Of a DNA stretch of 64,000 nucleotides, positions 8,550-19,050 are shown in pieces. Numbering within the stretch: the stretch's first letter is position 1; each line of letters starts with the position of its first letter. Source of the stretch: Vulcanimicrobiota bacterium (GTDB lineage: Bacteria > Vulcanimicrobiota > Vulcanimicrobiia > Vulcanimicrobiales > Vulcanimicrobiaceae); assembly GCA_003151115.1 (NCBI GenBank), contig PLWS01000002.1:558001-622000 (forward strand), written 5' to 3'. A program made the position numbers and the translations under genes. The notes below the pieces were generated by a model that was not told the origin of the DNA, searched no databases, and saw only the letters and a program-made list of their open reading frames with translations.

Positions 8550-9178
8550 TCACTCGCGTCCTGATTCTGCTCAACGTCATCGGCTTTCTTTGGGAGATGT
8601 ACGTTGGCGGTCCGGGTGTCTTTTCCGGAAACATCCCTTCAAACTCGCACGTCGTCGACGGTATGCTCGCGCCGATCACGGTCACGAAATACCACCAATA
8701 CTACCGGATATTTACGTCGGCCTTTTTGCACGGCAGCATCATCCACATCGGCGTGAACATGCTCTCCCTCTATTGGCTTGGAAGATTTATTGAAGTCGCA
8801 CTAGGCTCGGCGCGCATGCTTGTGGTCTACGCCGGTTCGCTGATCGGCGCCGGGCTGGCAATCATCCTTTTCTCGCCGCCCGACGCCGCCACGCTCGGCG
8901 CCAGCGGCGCGATCTTCGGTCTCTTCGGCGCACTCTTCGCGATCGGTTTAAAAATGGGCGAACGCGGCGGCGCACTGATCCGGTCGAATATCGGGATACT
9001 CGTTATCAATCTCGTGTACTCGTTTTCGTTTCCCGGAATTTCGTGGCAAGCACACATCGGCGGGTTGATTACGGGCTTTATTCTGACACTTGCGCTCTTC
9101 TGGCCGCCCAAACCGGTTTGGACGCGCGCGTACGATCCGAACACCGGGGCGGTGTACGAGTCTCAAGTCGAATCGTGA
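8546..9178 (+). CDS. Rhomboid family intramembrane serine protease
   Basis: 210 residues with six predicted membrane spans. The catalytic dyad is visible: Ser120 in GASGAIFG and His170 in AHIGGLITG, and HGSIIHIGVNM in TM2 gives the oxyanion-hole His/Asn. It cleaves type I-like membrane substrates in the bilayer; the target is unknown. It starts at TTG 8546, which overlaps the stop of the DtxR-type regulator (TTGA), so it is translationally coupled to that gene. Its own stop overlaps the dinG GTG. The length is that of the short bacterial form without extra domains. Confidence 0.88.
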   Translation: MITRVLILLNVIGFLWEMYVGGPGVFSGNIPSNSHVVDGMLAPITVTKYHQYYRIFTSAFLHGSIIHIGVNMLSLYWLGRFIEVALGSARMLVVYAGSLIGAGLAIILFSPPDAATLGASGAIFGLFGALFAIGLKMGERGGALIRSNIGILVINLVYSFSFPGISWQAHIGGLITGFILTLALFWPPKPVWTRAYDPNTGAVYESQVES

Positions 9179-11082
9179 CGGCAATCGATGAAGTTTTTGC
9201 ACCCGGTGGACCGATTGAAAAATCGCTCGCCGGTTTTGAAGCGCGCCCGGGCCAGCTGCAAATGGCGCAGCTCATCGAGCGCGGGTTTCTCGAAGGCATG
9301 CATACGATTGTCGAAGCCGGGACGGGCGTCGGCAAGTCACTGGCGTACCTCGTGCCGGCGCTGCGCAGCGGCAAGAAGATCCTTATCTCGACCGGCACCA
9401 TCGCGCTGCAGGAACAGCTCTACAACAAGGACCTGCCGCTGGTGACGCACGCGCTCGACATTTCCGCGCGCGTAACCCTGCTCAAGGGCCGCAATCATTA
9501 TCTCTGCAAGCAGAAGCTCGAGAACATGCGCGCGGATAAGCTGCTGGCGCCCTCGCGCACGATGCAGAAGATGTGGGAGTGGGGCGTGCGCACGCAGACG
9601 GGCGACCGTGCCGAGTTGCCGTTCTTGCCGGCGTACGATGAATGGGAGCAGCTCGATGCGGATGCCGATGACTGCGTCGGCGAGTACTGCGAGCACTTCC
9701 GCGAGTGCTTTTTCTTCAAAAAACGCGATGAGGCGAAATTTGCCGACGTCGTCATCGTCAATCATGCGCTGTTTTTCCTGGATCTCGCGATGGGCGGCGG
9801 GCTCTTGCCGCCGTACGATTTTGTGATACTGGACGAAGCTCATCAATGCGAACGTTGGGCCACGGCCGCGCTGACGGCCACGCTCTCGCGCGGGACGATC
9901 GGGCGCATGATGCGGAAACTCCATCGCTCGTATACCGTTCCGGGACATTTCGACGCCGAGTTCGAGCGTGGACTGCGCGGCTTCGAGTCGGCGCTCGCGC
10001 GCGTGCCCGGCGACCGCTACCCGCTGCACGCGAACGAGTCGGCGTGGCCGGCGCTCGAAACGTTGCGCGACTCTTTGTATAAGTTGGAGAACTGGCTGTA
10101 CGCAAGTTGGCACGACGCGCTGAAACGAAAGCCGCAGAACGACGCGGAAGCCGAGCGCCGCCGCGATCTGGCGATGCGCGCGATCTTGGCGCACCAGGCC
10201 ACGATCGAACGCGCGCAAGCGCCCAGCGACACCGCGATCGCCTGGGTGGAACGCTCCGAAGCGGACAGCTCGTACCAACTCAATAGCGCTCCGTACGATG
10301 TCTCGGAATATCTGCGGGCGATGCTGTTCGAGCGGACGCAGAGCGTGGTGCTGACGAGCGCGACAATCGCCGACAGCGGCTCAGAGGACGGGGCGTTCGA
10401 GTTTCTCAAACGTTCGCTAGGAATCGCCGAAGCGCAGGAGCTGATCGCGCCTTCGCCGTTCGATTATCCATCGCAAGCGCGCCTGTACGTTGCGCCGCCC
10501 GAACTCAATCCGAAAATGCCGCACTTTGCCAAGCTCGCGGCGCCGCTCGTTGAAGAGTGCCTGGACCGCAGCCGCGGGCGCGCGTTCGTCCTCTTTACAT
10601 CCCACGCGCGTTTGCGCGAGGTTTACGCGCTGCTGCGGGAGCGGATCCCCTATCCGGTCCGTCTGCAGGGCGAGCTTCCACGCATGCATTTGCTGGAATG
10701 GTTTCGTACGACGCCAAATGCCGTGCTGTTCGCGACCGGCACGTTTTGGGAAGGTATCGACGTGGTGGGCGAGCAGCTGTCGTGCGTGATCATCGACCGT
10801 CTGCCGTTTCCGTCGCCCGGCGATCCGCTCGTGCAAGCGCGCATCGAGTCTTTGGAAGCGCGCGGCTTGAGCGGCTTCGACAATTATATGATCCCGTCGG
10901 CGATTGTTCGCCTCAAGCAAGGCTTTGGACGGCTCGTTCGCAGCAAGAGCGATCGTGGCATGGTTGCGCTCCTCGACGGGCGCGCAGCTTCATCGCGCTA
11001 CGGCGAACAGATTCTCCGCGCGCTCCCCCCTGCCACACGCATAACTCACCTTGACGAACTTACGGAGTTTTTTAACGCATGA
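9175..11082 (+). CDS. dinG: DinG/XPD-type ATP-dependent DNA helicase
   Basis: About 635 residues from GTG 9175, which overlaps the rhomboid stop (GTGA). Helicase motifs of superfamily 2 appear in order: Walker A EAGTGVGKSLAYL, the Fe-S region DDCVGEYCEHFREC, the DEAH box ILDEAHQCER, SAT-like TSATIADSG, then FATGTFWEGIDVVGEQ and QGFGRLVRSKSDRG. The cluster cysteines and the motif QLSCVIIDRLPF are those of DinG, a 5'-3' helicase that resolves R-loops and D-loops. No N-terminal exonuclease domain is present, unlike the Gram-positive DinG. A frame extension upstream to 9043 overlaps the rhomboid gene and is not needed. Confidence 0.9.
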   Translation: MTAIDEVFAPGGPIEKSLAGFEARPGQLQMAQLIERGFLEGMHTIVEAGTGVGKSLAYLVPALRSGKKILISTGTIALQEQLYNKDLPLVTHALDISARVTLLKGRNHYLCKQKLENMRADKLLAPSRTMQKMWEWGVRTQTGDRAELPFLPAYDEWEQLDADADDCVGEYCEHFRECFFFKKRDEAKFADVVIVNHALFFLDLAMGGGLLPPYDFVILDEAHQCERWATAALTATLSRGTIGRMMRKLHRSYTVPGHFDAEFERGLRGFESALARVPGDRYPLHANESAWPALETLRDSLYKLENWLYASWHDALKRKPQNDAEAERRRDLAMRAILAHQATIERAQAPSDTAIAWVERSEADSSYQLNSAPYDVSEYLRAMLFERTQSVVLTSATIADSGSEDGAFEFLKRSLGIAEAQELIAPSPFDYPSQARLYVAPPELNPKMPHFAKLAAPLVEECLDRSRGRAFVLFTSHARLREVYALLRERIPYPVRLQGELPRMHLLEWFRTTPNAVLFATGTFWEGIDVVGEQLSCVIIDRLPFPSPGDPLVQARIESLEARGLSGFDNYMIPSAIVRLKQGFGRLVRSKSDRGMVALLDGRAASSRYGEQILRALPPATRITHLDELTEFFNA

Positions 11083-12101
11083 AACGGATCGCAAGTCTTA
11101 TCCTCGTCGCGCTTTTCGCAGTGCCGGCGCCCGCGTTCGCGTGGGGTACGAAGGGACACGAGATTATCGGGCAACTCGCCGGCTCATCGTTCCCGTCTAC
11201 GTTACCGGCATTCATGCGGACGATGCCGGCTCAGTACGAGATCATGTATCTCGGGCCGGAGCTCGATCGCCTGAAGGGATCGGGGACGGCGTGGGATGCC
11301 GAAAACGACCCCGGACATTATATCAATCTCGACGACAACGGCATGATCGCGGGCGTTGTCTCGCTCCAAAAGTTGCCTGCAAGCCGCGAGGCGTACGACA
11401 CAGCGCTCAGAGCAGCCGGCACCGATCAATACCGGCAAGGATACTCGCCCTACGCGATCCTGGAGGGTTGGGAACAGCTGCGCTATGATTTCGGATACTG
11501 GCGCGTCGACAACTATCACGCGAGCCATGCGGCAACTTCGGGCGCCCGCGCGGTAGCAGCAACGGATCGCGCGATCGACCAAGCCCTGATTTTGCGCGAC
11601 GCCGGCGTTTGGGGACACTTTGTCGAGGACGGCAGCCAACCGCTGCACGTCACCATACATTTCAACGGCTGGGGGAACTATCCGAACCCGAACGGCTACA
11701 CGAACGCGAAAAACACGCACTCATTTTTCGAGAGCACGTTCGTCGATCGCTACATCACGCCCGGCATCGTGAACCAGTTAATGGTGCCGTCGATGATGAT
11801 GCCGCCGGATAAGCTGCTGACGCAGGATCAGGTGATGAATCTCATTGCGGGCTACTTGCAAGGTACGCTGCAAGCTGTTGGGCCGCTCTATGATATCGAG
11901 AAGGCGGGCGGCTTCGCGAATGGGTCGCCGGCGGCAGTCAAGTTCACGGCAACGCAGCTCGCACGCGGAGCCATCGAGCTACGCGACCTCATTACGCTTG
12001 CGTGGTACGACAGCCTCAACACAAAGGTCGGCTATCCGTATCAGAGCGTGCGTGACATACTGAACGGCGCACCACCCCCGAAGGGCTCGGATGGCTCTTA
12101 G
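11079..12101 (+). CDS. Secreted S1/P1-type zinc nuclease
   Basis: 340 residues with a signal peptide (KRIASLILVALFAVPAPAFA) cleaved just before WGTKGHEIIG. The new N-terminal Trp and His6 are zinc ligands in S1/P1 nucleases, which use a trinuclear zinc site to cut single-stranded nucleic acid or remove 3' phosphates. Further ligands fit DPGHYINLDD, YHASHAA and the diagnostic GHFVEDGSQPLHVTIHFN. Related phospholipase C proteins share the fold, so the substrate is not certain. The ATG overlaps the dinG stop by 4 bases. The C-terminus is Pro/Gly-rich and seems normal. Confidence 0.8.
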   Translation: MKRIASLILVALFAVPAPAFAWGTKGHEIIGQLAGSSFPSTLPAFMRTMPAQYEIMYLGPELDRLKGSGTAWDAENDPGHYINLDDNGMIAGVVSLQKLPASREAYDTALRAAGTDQYRQGYSPYAILEGWEQLRYDFGYWRVDNYHASHAATSGARAVAATDRAIDQALILRDAGVWGHFVEDGSQPLHVTIHFNGWGNYPNPNGYTNAKNTHSFFESTFVDRYITPGIVNQLMVPSMMMPPDKLLTQDQVMNLIAGYLQGTLQAVGPLYDIEKAGGFANGSPAAVKFTATQLARGAIELRDLITLAWYDSLNTKVGYPYQSVRDILNGAPPPKGSDGS

Positions 12102-13149
12102 ACTATCCCGAGTTCGCAGCGTTCTCGTCGCTGTCGCGGTGTCGCTGACGGCGTGCATGCAAGTGCATGCGGGTGGCGTTGAGGCGCTTGGCACCGACGT
12201 TCAAAAAACGATTGACACGACCCTGGCGCGGCTGCTTAAGTCAGCAGATCAGCGGCTCATCATCAAACCTAGTAGCTGTCCGCAGCTCATTGATGTCTCG
12301 GGCGGAAAAGTCAGCTGGTGCACCCTAACGGTAGACAACGTCGCCTTGCCGGTCCGGGTGGTAGGCTCGGGCGCATCCTTCAAAGTGAATTTTGTCGGAA
12401 CTTTCTATGAGCGATCGATTATTGAGAAAACTGTTGCCAACATCATCAAGGAGTCGAACGGTCTTTCTCTGGCTGCGCATTGCCCTGGTAAGGTCGTCGA
12501 GCTATTGCCGGATTACGCGACCTTCATATGCGGTCTCACTGGTTCACCGATAGCCAGGAGCGCTCGCGTAAGGGCGATGCCCAAGGGAAGGATTTTTGTT
12601 TACAATGTGCCGGGTCTGAAGAGCCTCTCGCGAATTCCTGACAATGTTTTGACGCTTCACAAGAATCGCAAACACGTTAGTGTAGACGGAAAAGTTGTCG
12701 TCGCCTTTATTAAAAGCGGTATCGCGGCTAACCCAATTGTAAGCAATCAATTAAACAAAACCATCATCACGTGTCCCGACAGGCTAGATCTGACCGGAAC
12801 AAAACACGGAGTATGCCTCGCGCGTATCCGGGAAACCGATGTGGTGCAGCGGATTGATGTCTGGATAGACGACGTTGAAGGCTTTGGAACGCGCCCTTTG
12901 GATGCGGTGCTACGTGGAGACAAAGTGCAAGCCCTGATCGAACAGGACTTAAACGCAAGGCTTCGTGACAATGGAGACGCTCCGGATGCGGGCGTAACCT
13001 GCCGAATAGGTCGTTTCTCCGCTCCGGTCCACAGCCAGTTTTCATGCGCCGCGACAGTTGCCGGAAAGCGTTACAACATGATGATCACCGTGCAGGATTA
13101 TACGGGGCGCCTGAGCTGGCACGGCGTCGAGGCAACGCCGCAGCCCTAA
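12091..13149 (+). CDS. Secreted protein with four DUF4333-like cysteine-pair repeats
   Basis: 352 residues starting at ATG 12091 inside the end of the nuclease gene. A signal sequence (SVLVAVAVSLTACMQVHAGG) ends near an LTAC that could act as lipobox. The mature part holds four units of about 70-80 residues, each opening with CP or CR and a second Cys about 15-18 residues on: SCPQLIDVSGGKVSWC, HCPGKVVELLPDYATFIC, TCPDRLDLTGTKHGVC and TCRIGRFSAPVHSQFSC. This Cys...Cys spacing before a beta-strand pair recalls DUF4333. Each unit likely makes one disulphide. Base composition is less GC-biased than its neighbours, suggesting a later arrival. Function unknown. Confidence 0.6.
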   Translation: MALRLSRVRSVLVAVAVSLTACMQVHAGGVEALGTDVQKTIDTTLARLLKSADQRLIIKPSSCPQLIDVSGGKVSWCTLTVDNVALPVRVVGSGASFKVNFVGTFYERSIIEKTVANIIKESNGLSLAAHCPGKVVELLPDYATFICGLTGSPIARSARVRAMPKGRIFVYNVPGLKSLSRIPDNVLTLHKNRKHVSVDGKVVVAFIKSGIAANPIVSNQLNKTIITCPDRLDLTGTKHGVCLARIRETDVVQRIDVWIDDVEGFGTRPLDAVLRGDKVQALIEQDLNARLRDNGDAPDAGVTCRIGRFSAPVHSQFSCAATVAGKRYNMMITVQDYTGRLSWHGVEATPQP

Positions 13150-13169
13150 CATCGTTACGAGCTAGCGGG

Positions 13170-13230
13170 CCTCGACAAGCTCGGCCGTCCTTCGACTGGG
13201 CGCCTTACGGCGCCCGCTCAGGATGACAAT
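13170..13230. repeat. Intergenic repeat with hairpin between convergent genes
   Basis: CCTCGACAAGCTCGG, CCTTCGACTGGG and GCTCAGGATGACAA are the kind of interspersed repeat found between genes in many uncultured genomes. Inside it GGGCGCC-TTAC-GGCGCCC (13198-13215) forms a perfect 7-bp hairpin, which could stop transcription from either side. Confidence 0.5.
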
Positions 13231-13279
13231 ACAGCAGCCATCCGCACCAACTTTGCGTTCGCGGCCGAGCACGAGCGCG

Positions 13280-15241
<1,962 letters not shown>

Positions 15242-15269
15242 GCGGCGAGTTTACCGGGAGTCGGCGGCC

Positions 15270-15770
15270 ATGCCTGCCGAAAAAATCAGCGTGAATATCC
15301 TTGGCGCGGTGCTGCTGGCAGCAAGCGCGGCCGGCGGTCTGGCCACGGTTCGGCTCGGTGCGCCCCCGCCGGACTTTACGCTGCGCACCAAACAGGGTGC
15401 CGTGCCTCTTTCGCAGCTGCGCGGAAAGCCGGTGGTCATAAACTTTTGGGCGACGTGGTGCCCGCCGTGCACCGACGAGTTGCCTTACTTCACGCGGCTG
15501 GCGCGCGACTACGGCGACCGCGTCGTAATTGTGACCGTATCTAATGAAGCACCCGGGGTCGCACGCGACTACTTGCGCCTGCATCATTTGAATCTGCCGC
15601 TCGTCGAGGACCCGGCCGGCTCCGTCTTTTCGGCCTATGCCCTGCCGCCGATTCCCGGGACGGTGGTCATCGACACCCGAGGGCCGCGTCGAGTACGTTT
15701 CGGCCGGCGGCCTCTCGTGGGACGAGCTCCAAACGGCGGTCGACAGGGCGCTCGGCAGCCCAGGTGCTAG
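15270..15770 (+). CDS. TlpA/ResA-like thioredoxin-fold protein, C-terminus frameshifted
   Basis: Membrane-anchored or secreted thiol oxidoreductase. The N-terminal signal (VNILGAVLLAASAAGGLA) is followed by GAPPPDFTLRTKQG and the active site NFWATWCPPCTDELPYF, with the cis-Pro loop at PPIPGTVVIDTRG. Family members reduce apocytochrome c or other periplasmic cysteines. After DTRG the reading frame becomes Arg-rich, while the frame one base back continues RVEYVSAGGLSWDELQ and TAVDRALGSPG to a stop at 15798, just 5 bases before hrcA. A single extra G in GGG near 15681-15683 explains this. The ATG at 15240 is an alternative start. Whether the shift is real or a sequencing error is open. Confidence 0.8.
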   Translation: MPAEKISVNILGAVLLAASAAGGLATVRLGAPPPDFTLRTKQGAVPLSQLRGKPVVINFWATWCPPCTDELPYFTRLARDYGDRVVIVTVSNEAPGVARDYLRLHHLNLPLVEDPAGSVFSAYALPPIPGTVVIDTRGPRRVRFGRRPLVGRAPNGGRQGARQPRC

Positions 15771-15793
15771 CACTCCCAGCCCGCGATTGCTAA
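15767..15793 (+). promoter_or_regulatory. CIRCE element (HrcA operator)
   Basis: CTAGCACTC, nine bases, GATTGCTAA. This matches the CIRCE consensus TTAGCACTC-N9-GAGTGCTAA in 16 of 18 arm positions with exact spacing. It lies 10-36 bases before the hrcA ATG, so it would act at the transcription start or leader and supports autoregulation of hrcA-dnaJ by HrcA. It overlaps the frame-corrected end of the thioredoxin-like gene. Confidence 0.85.
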
Positions 15794-15802
15794 GATAGAG
15801 CG

Positions 15803-16855
15803 ATGAACCCCGGAAGCCCCGGCGGCCTGGACAAGCGCAAAGCGTACATCCTGGCGACGGTCGTCTATGAGTACATCGCCACCGCCGAACCGGTCGCGTC
15901 CCAAACCCTCACCCAAAAGTACCACCTGGGCGTGAGCTCGGCCACCGTGCGCAACGAGTTGGCCGACTTGGAAGCGGGCGGCTACCTCGTGCAGCCGCAT
16001 ACGTCGGCCGGGCGCATTCCGTCCGATGCCGGCTACCGCACGTTCGTCGATCAATTGATGCATCCGGAGTCGCTGCAGCCCGCCGACCGGCGGCGCATCC
16101 GCGACGAGCTGCGCGACGCGAGCCGCGAACTCGACGAAGTGATCGAAAGCGCTACCCGGCTGCTCGGCAGACTCTCCAAGAATCTCGCGTTCGCGACCAA
16201 GCCGTCCAACGATGCGCAAACGTTCCGCCATCTGCAACTGATTTGGCTTTCCGCGCGAACGGGTATGGCGATCATCGTGACGTCGATGGGGGTTGCGGCG
16301 CAAAGTCTTTTCGAACTGAAAGCCGATGCGGGACCGGACGAACTCACGCGCCTTTCGAACGCACTCAACTCGCGCCTCGGCAATAAGATGCTGCGCGACA
16401 TTCGCGAAAGCGACGTTGCGGCGGCAATCGGCGAACTTGGACTTGCCGGCGAATTCAAGAACGTGATCATGACCGCACTCCGCAGCGCGCGCCACGGCGA
16501 ACAATCCGCGCTGGCCGCGTCGGGCGCGCAGAATCTGCTCGATCAGCCGGAGTTCCAAGACGCGCGTAAGTTGCGCTCGATCCTCAACATCGTCGAGGAA
16601 CAGAAGACGCTGTACGATTTAGTCGCCGATTCGATGACGGCCGAAGCGCCCGCGGTGAAGATCGGCCACGAGCTGGGCGTCGACGAAATGAACGACTTCA
16701 GCATCGTAACCGTGCCCTATCGCTTCGGCGAGAGCGCGATCGGCATGCTCTCGGTCTTGGGCCCGCGCCGTATGCCGTATGCGCGCTTAATGGCGCTCGC
16801 ATCCGGCACCGCGGAAACGTTGTCCTCGCGTCTTTCAGACGCCGAGATCAAGTAG
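15803..16855 (+). CDS. hrcA: Heat-inducible transcription repressor HrcA
   Basis: 350 residues. The N-terminal winged helix is evident in KRKAYILATVVYEYIATAEP, VASQTLTQKYHLGVSSATVR and NELADLEAGGYLVQPHTSAG, the classic HrcA DNA-binding segment. The C-terminal GAF-like regulatory domain ends with VTVPYRFGESAIGMLSVLGP and RRMPYARLM. HrcA binds CIRCE and is released on heat shock when GroEL is titrated. A CIRCE copy lies immediately upstream. dnaJ follows after 3 bases. grpE and dnaK, the usual companions, are not here. Confidence 0.95.
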   Translation: MNPGSPGGLDKRKAYILATVVYEYIATAEPVASQTLTQKYHLGVSSATVRNELADLEAGGYLVQPHTSAGRIPSDAGYRTFVDQLMHPESLQPADRRRIRDELRDASRELDEVIESATRLLGRLSKNLAFATKPSNDAQTFRHLQLIWLSARTGMAIIVTSMGVAAQSLFELKADAGPDELTRLSNALNSRLGNKMLRDIRESDVAAAIGELGLAGEFKNVIMTALRSARHGEQSALAASGAQNLLDQPEFQDARKLRSILNIVEEQKTLYDLVADSMTAEAPAVKIGHELGVDEMNDFSIVTVPYRFGESAIGMLSVLGPRRMPYARLMALASGTAETLSSRLSDAEIK

Positions 16856-16858
16856 CCG

Positions 16859-17998
16859 ATGCCGCGCGACCTCTACGAAGTGCTCGGCGTCAGCCGGGCA
16901 GCGGATGCCGACGAGGTGCGGCGCGCATACCGTAAACTCGCGCGCAAGCATCATCCGGACGTGGCGGCCGACAAGTCCGACGCCGAGCATCGGTTCAAAG
17001 AGATCAACCAAGCCTACGAGGTGCTCTCGGATCCGCAGAAGCGCGCGCAGTACGATCGTTCCGGCACGATTGGCAACGGCGCGAGCTCCGCGCACGGATT
17101 CGGCGACTTCGGTTTCGGTCAGGGCTTCGGTTCGAGCGGATTCGGCGACATTTTCGATATGTTCTTCGGCGAACGCGGCGGCGCGCAGCAAACGATGCGT
17201 CGCAACGGACCGGCGCGCGGCGAAGATCTGCGTTACGATTTGCAGATTTCGCTTGAGGAAGCGTTTTCCGGCGTGACGCGCGAGATCCAATTTTCGCATT
17301 TGGCGGCTTGCGAGACGTGCCGCGGATCGGGCGCTGCCCCGGGCACGCTGATCACGCCTTGCGATCGCTGCGCCGGCACGGGCGTGATGCGGACGGTGCG
17401 CCAGACGCCGCTCGGGCAATTCGTCACGCAATCAGCCTGTTCGAAGTGCGGAGGCGAAGGGCAAGTCGTCGAGCATCCGTGCCCCGATTGCGGCGGCCGC
17501 GGACGGCGCGAAGTCGATCGCACGCTGAGCGTAAAAATTCCGGCCGGCGTGGACGAGGGAAGCCGCATTCGCATCAACGGCGGCGGCGCGGCCGGTACGC
17601 GGGGCGGCAGCACGGGCGATCTCTATGTGTACATCACGATAGCGCCGCACAAAATCTTCAAACGCGACGGGCTCGACACGTACGTTGACGTGCCGATCAG
17701 CTTTCCGCAAGCGGCGCTCGGAGGCACGATCAGCATTCCATCGCTCGAAGGGCCGCTGGAACTCGGCATCGGCGCGGGCACGCAATCCGGCGTCAGCGTC
17801 AGAATGCGCGGACGCGGCATGCCCACCGTTCGCGGCACGCAGCGCGGCGACCATGTCGTGACGGTGCACGTCGAGATTCCCGGAAAATTGACGCACCGCC
17901 AGCGCGAATTACTCGAAGAGTATGCGCGGCTGGGAGGAGATCGCATCCAGGAGCGATCGTTTTTCGACAAAGTCAAAGACGCGTTCCGTCCGGAATAA
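16859..17998 (+). CDS. dnaJ: Chaperone DnaJ
   Basis: 379 residues with full type I layout. The J domain has HPD at residues 32-34, and a Gly/Phe-rich linker follows (FGDFGFGQGFGSSGFGDIFD). The zinc domain has four CxxCxGxG-type repeats (CETCRGSG, CDRCAGTG, CSKCGGEG, CPDCGGRG), then come the C-terminal substrate domains (VKIPAGVDEGSRIRINGGG and VRMRGRGMPTVRGTQRGDHV). It stimulates DnaK ATP hydrolysis and delivers clients. It is cotranscribed with hrcA, so likely heat-induced through CIRCE. The rsmE ATG follows after 2 bases, implying coupled expression. Confidence 0.95.
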   Translation: MPRDLYEVLGVSRAADADEVRRAYRKLARKHHPDVAADKSDAEHRFKEINQAYEVLSDPQKRAQYDRSGTIGNGASSAHGFGDFGFGQGFGSSGFGDIFDMFFGERGGAQQTMRRNGPARGEDLRYDLQISLEEAFSGVTREIQFSHLAACETCRGSGAAPGTLITPCDRCAGTGVMRTVRQTPLGQFVTQSACSKCGGEGQVVEHPCPDCGGRGRREVDRTLSVKIPAGVDEGSRIRINGGGAAGTRGGSTGDLYVYITIAPHKIFKRDGLDTYVDVPISFPQAALGGTISIPSLEGPLELGIGAGTQSGVSVRMRGRGMPTVRGTQRGDHVVTVHVEIPGKLTHRQRELLEEYARLGGDRIQERSFFDKVKDAFRPE

Positions 17999-18000
17999 CG

Positions 18001-18732
18001 ATGGCGGCGCCGCGATTCTTCGTTGAGGGCGTTCACAGCGCGGGGCAAACGGTGACACTTGCGGGTGATGATGCGCACAAGGTTGCCCATGTCTTGCGAA
18101 AACGATCGGGCGATTCGATTCAGATCATCGATTCGGCGGCACATCGTTTCGACGCGGTACTAGCGATCGAAAACGGAGCCGTGCAGGCGCGCCTCGGCGA
18201 ACCGTCCGCGCCGCACGTCTCGCCGCGCTTGGAGATTACCGTCGTGCAAGGCGTGCCCAAGGGGCAGAAGATGGATTTCGTCGTTGAAAAACTGACGGAG
18301 CTCGGGGTTGCGGCGATCGTTCCACTCTACTCCGAGCGTTCGGTTGTGATCGAAAGCGGCAAAGGGAAATTGGATCGCTGGCGTCGCTTGGCGAAGACCG
18401 CCGCAGCGCAATGCGGCCGCGATGAGATTCCCGGCGTTGCCGAACCGGTTCAATTTGCGGCGCTGCTCAAAACGTTTTCCAATTACGATGCGGTGCTGTT
18501 TCCGTGGGAACTCGCCGAGGATGCGCCGCTGCGCGACATTCTTCCGTCGCTGATCGCCGGCGCGCGGCGCATGCTGATCGTCGTCGGACCCGAAGGCGGT
18601 TTCGCGCATTCGGAAGCCGAAGCCGCACGGCGCGCCGGAGCGCACGTCATCGGTTTGGGGGCGCATATTCTACGCACGGAGACCGCTGCGCTCGTCGTCG
18701 TCGCGTTGCTGAACTACTTGACGGGGGTATAA
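18001..18732 (+). CDS. rsmE: 16S rRNA m3U1498 methyltransferase RsmE
   Basis: 243 residues. It methylates N3 of U1498 in 16S rRNA using S-adenosylmethionine. It belongs to the SPOUT (trefoil-knot) class: the knot motifs are IVVGPEGGFAHSEAEAA and LGAHILRTETAALVVVALLN. An N-terminal PUA-like segment (RFFVEGVHSAGQTVTLAGDD and AHKVAHVLRKRSGD) binds RNA. ALPKGQ-type motif VVQGVPKGQKMDFVVEKLTE is also present. The adjacency dnaJ-rsmE is conserved in many bacteria, which strengthens the call. Intact length. Confidence 0.95.
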   Translation: MAAPRFFVEGVHSAGQTVTLAGDDAHKVAHVLRKRSGDSIQIIDSAAHRFDAVLAIENGAVQARLGEPSAPHVSPRLEITVVQGVPKGQKMDFVVEKLTELGVAAIVPLYSERSVVIESGKGKLDRWRRLAKTAAAQCGRDEIPGVAEPVQFAALLKTFSNYDAVLFPWELAEDAPLRDILPSLIAGARRMLIVVGPEGGFAHSEAEAARRAGAHVIGLGAHILRTETAALVVVALLNYLTGV

Positions 18733-18738
18733 GCTGGC

Positions 18739-19020
18739 ATGCCTAGGTTGCTCGAAAATCTGCCCAACGGCACGCCGGTGCTCAGCGCTACCGAAGGCCC
18801 GCTGGGAGAAGTGCGCGGCGTCTTTGCGATTGGAGAGACGCGCGTCCCGGAGTGCTTGCTGATTTTCTGGAACGACACCAAGGAAGAGACGCTGCTCGAC
18901 GCCTACGAGGTGCTAGCGATCTCCGATGAAGGCGTGATGCTGCGCAGCGCGCGCGAAATGTACAAAGTGCTCCCCGGCTACGACCCGTATAGCAATCCAC
19001 TGCTCAAACGCCTCACGTAG
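18739..19020 (+). CDS. Small PRC-barrel-like protein of unknown function
   Basis: 93 residues. The N-terminal half (NGTPVLSATEGPLGEVRGVF, then TRVPECLLIFW) has the beta-barrel pattern of PRC-barrel or related domains in which GTPVLS..GxxLGxV leads the fold. The tail EMYKVLPGYDPYSNPLLKRL is polar. It follows rsmE by 6 bases, so belongs to the same transcript. Role unknown; PRC-like modules often accompany ribosome maturation or photosynthetic proteins. Fold assignment is pattern-based. Confidence 0.6.
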   Translation: MPRLLENLPNGTPVLSATEGPLGEVRGVFAIGETRVPECLLIFWNDTKEETLLDAYEVLAISDEGVMLRSAREMYKVLPGYDPYSNPLLKRLT

Positions 19021-19050
19021 AAAGGCCCGGACCGGGACAGAACGAACGGC

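Noticed and set aside
9337-10278. 313-residue minus-strand frame inside dinG
   Set aside because: Shadow of the helicase gene, Arg/His-rich without a fold.
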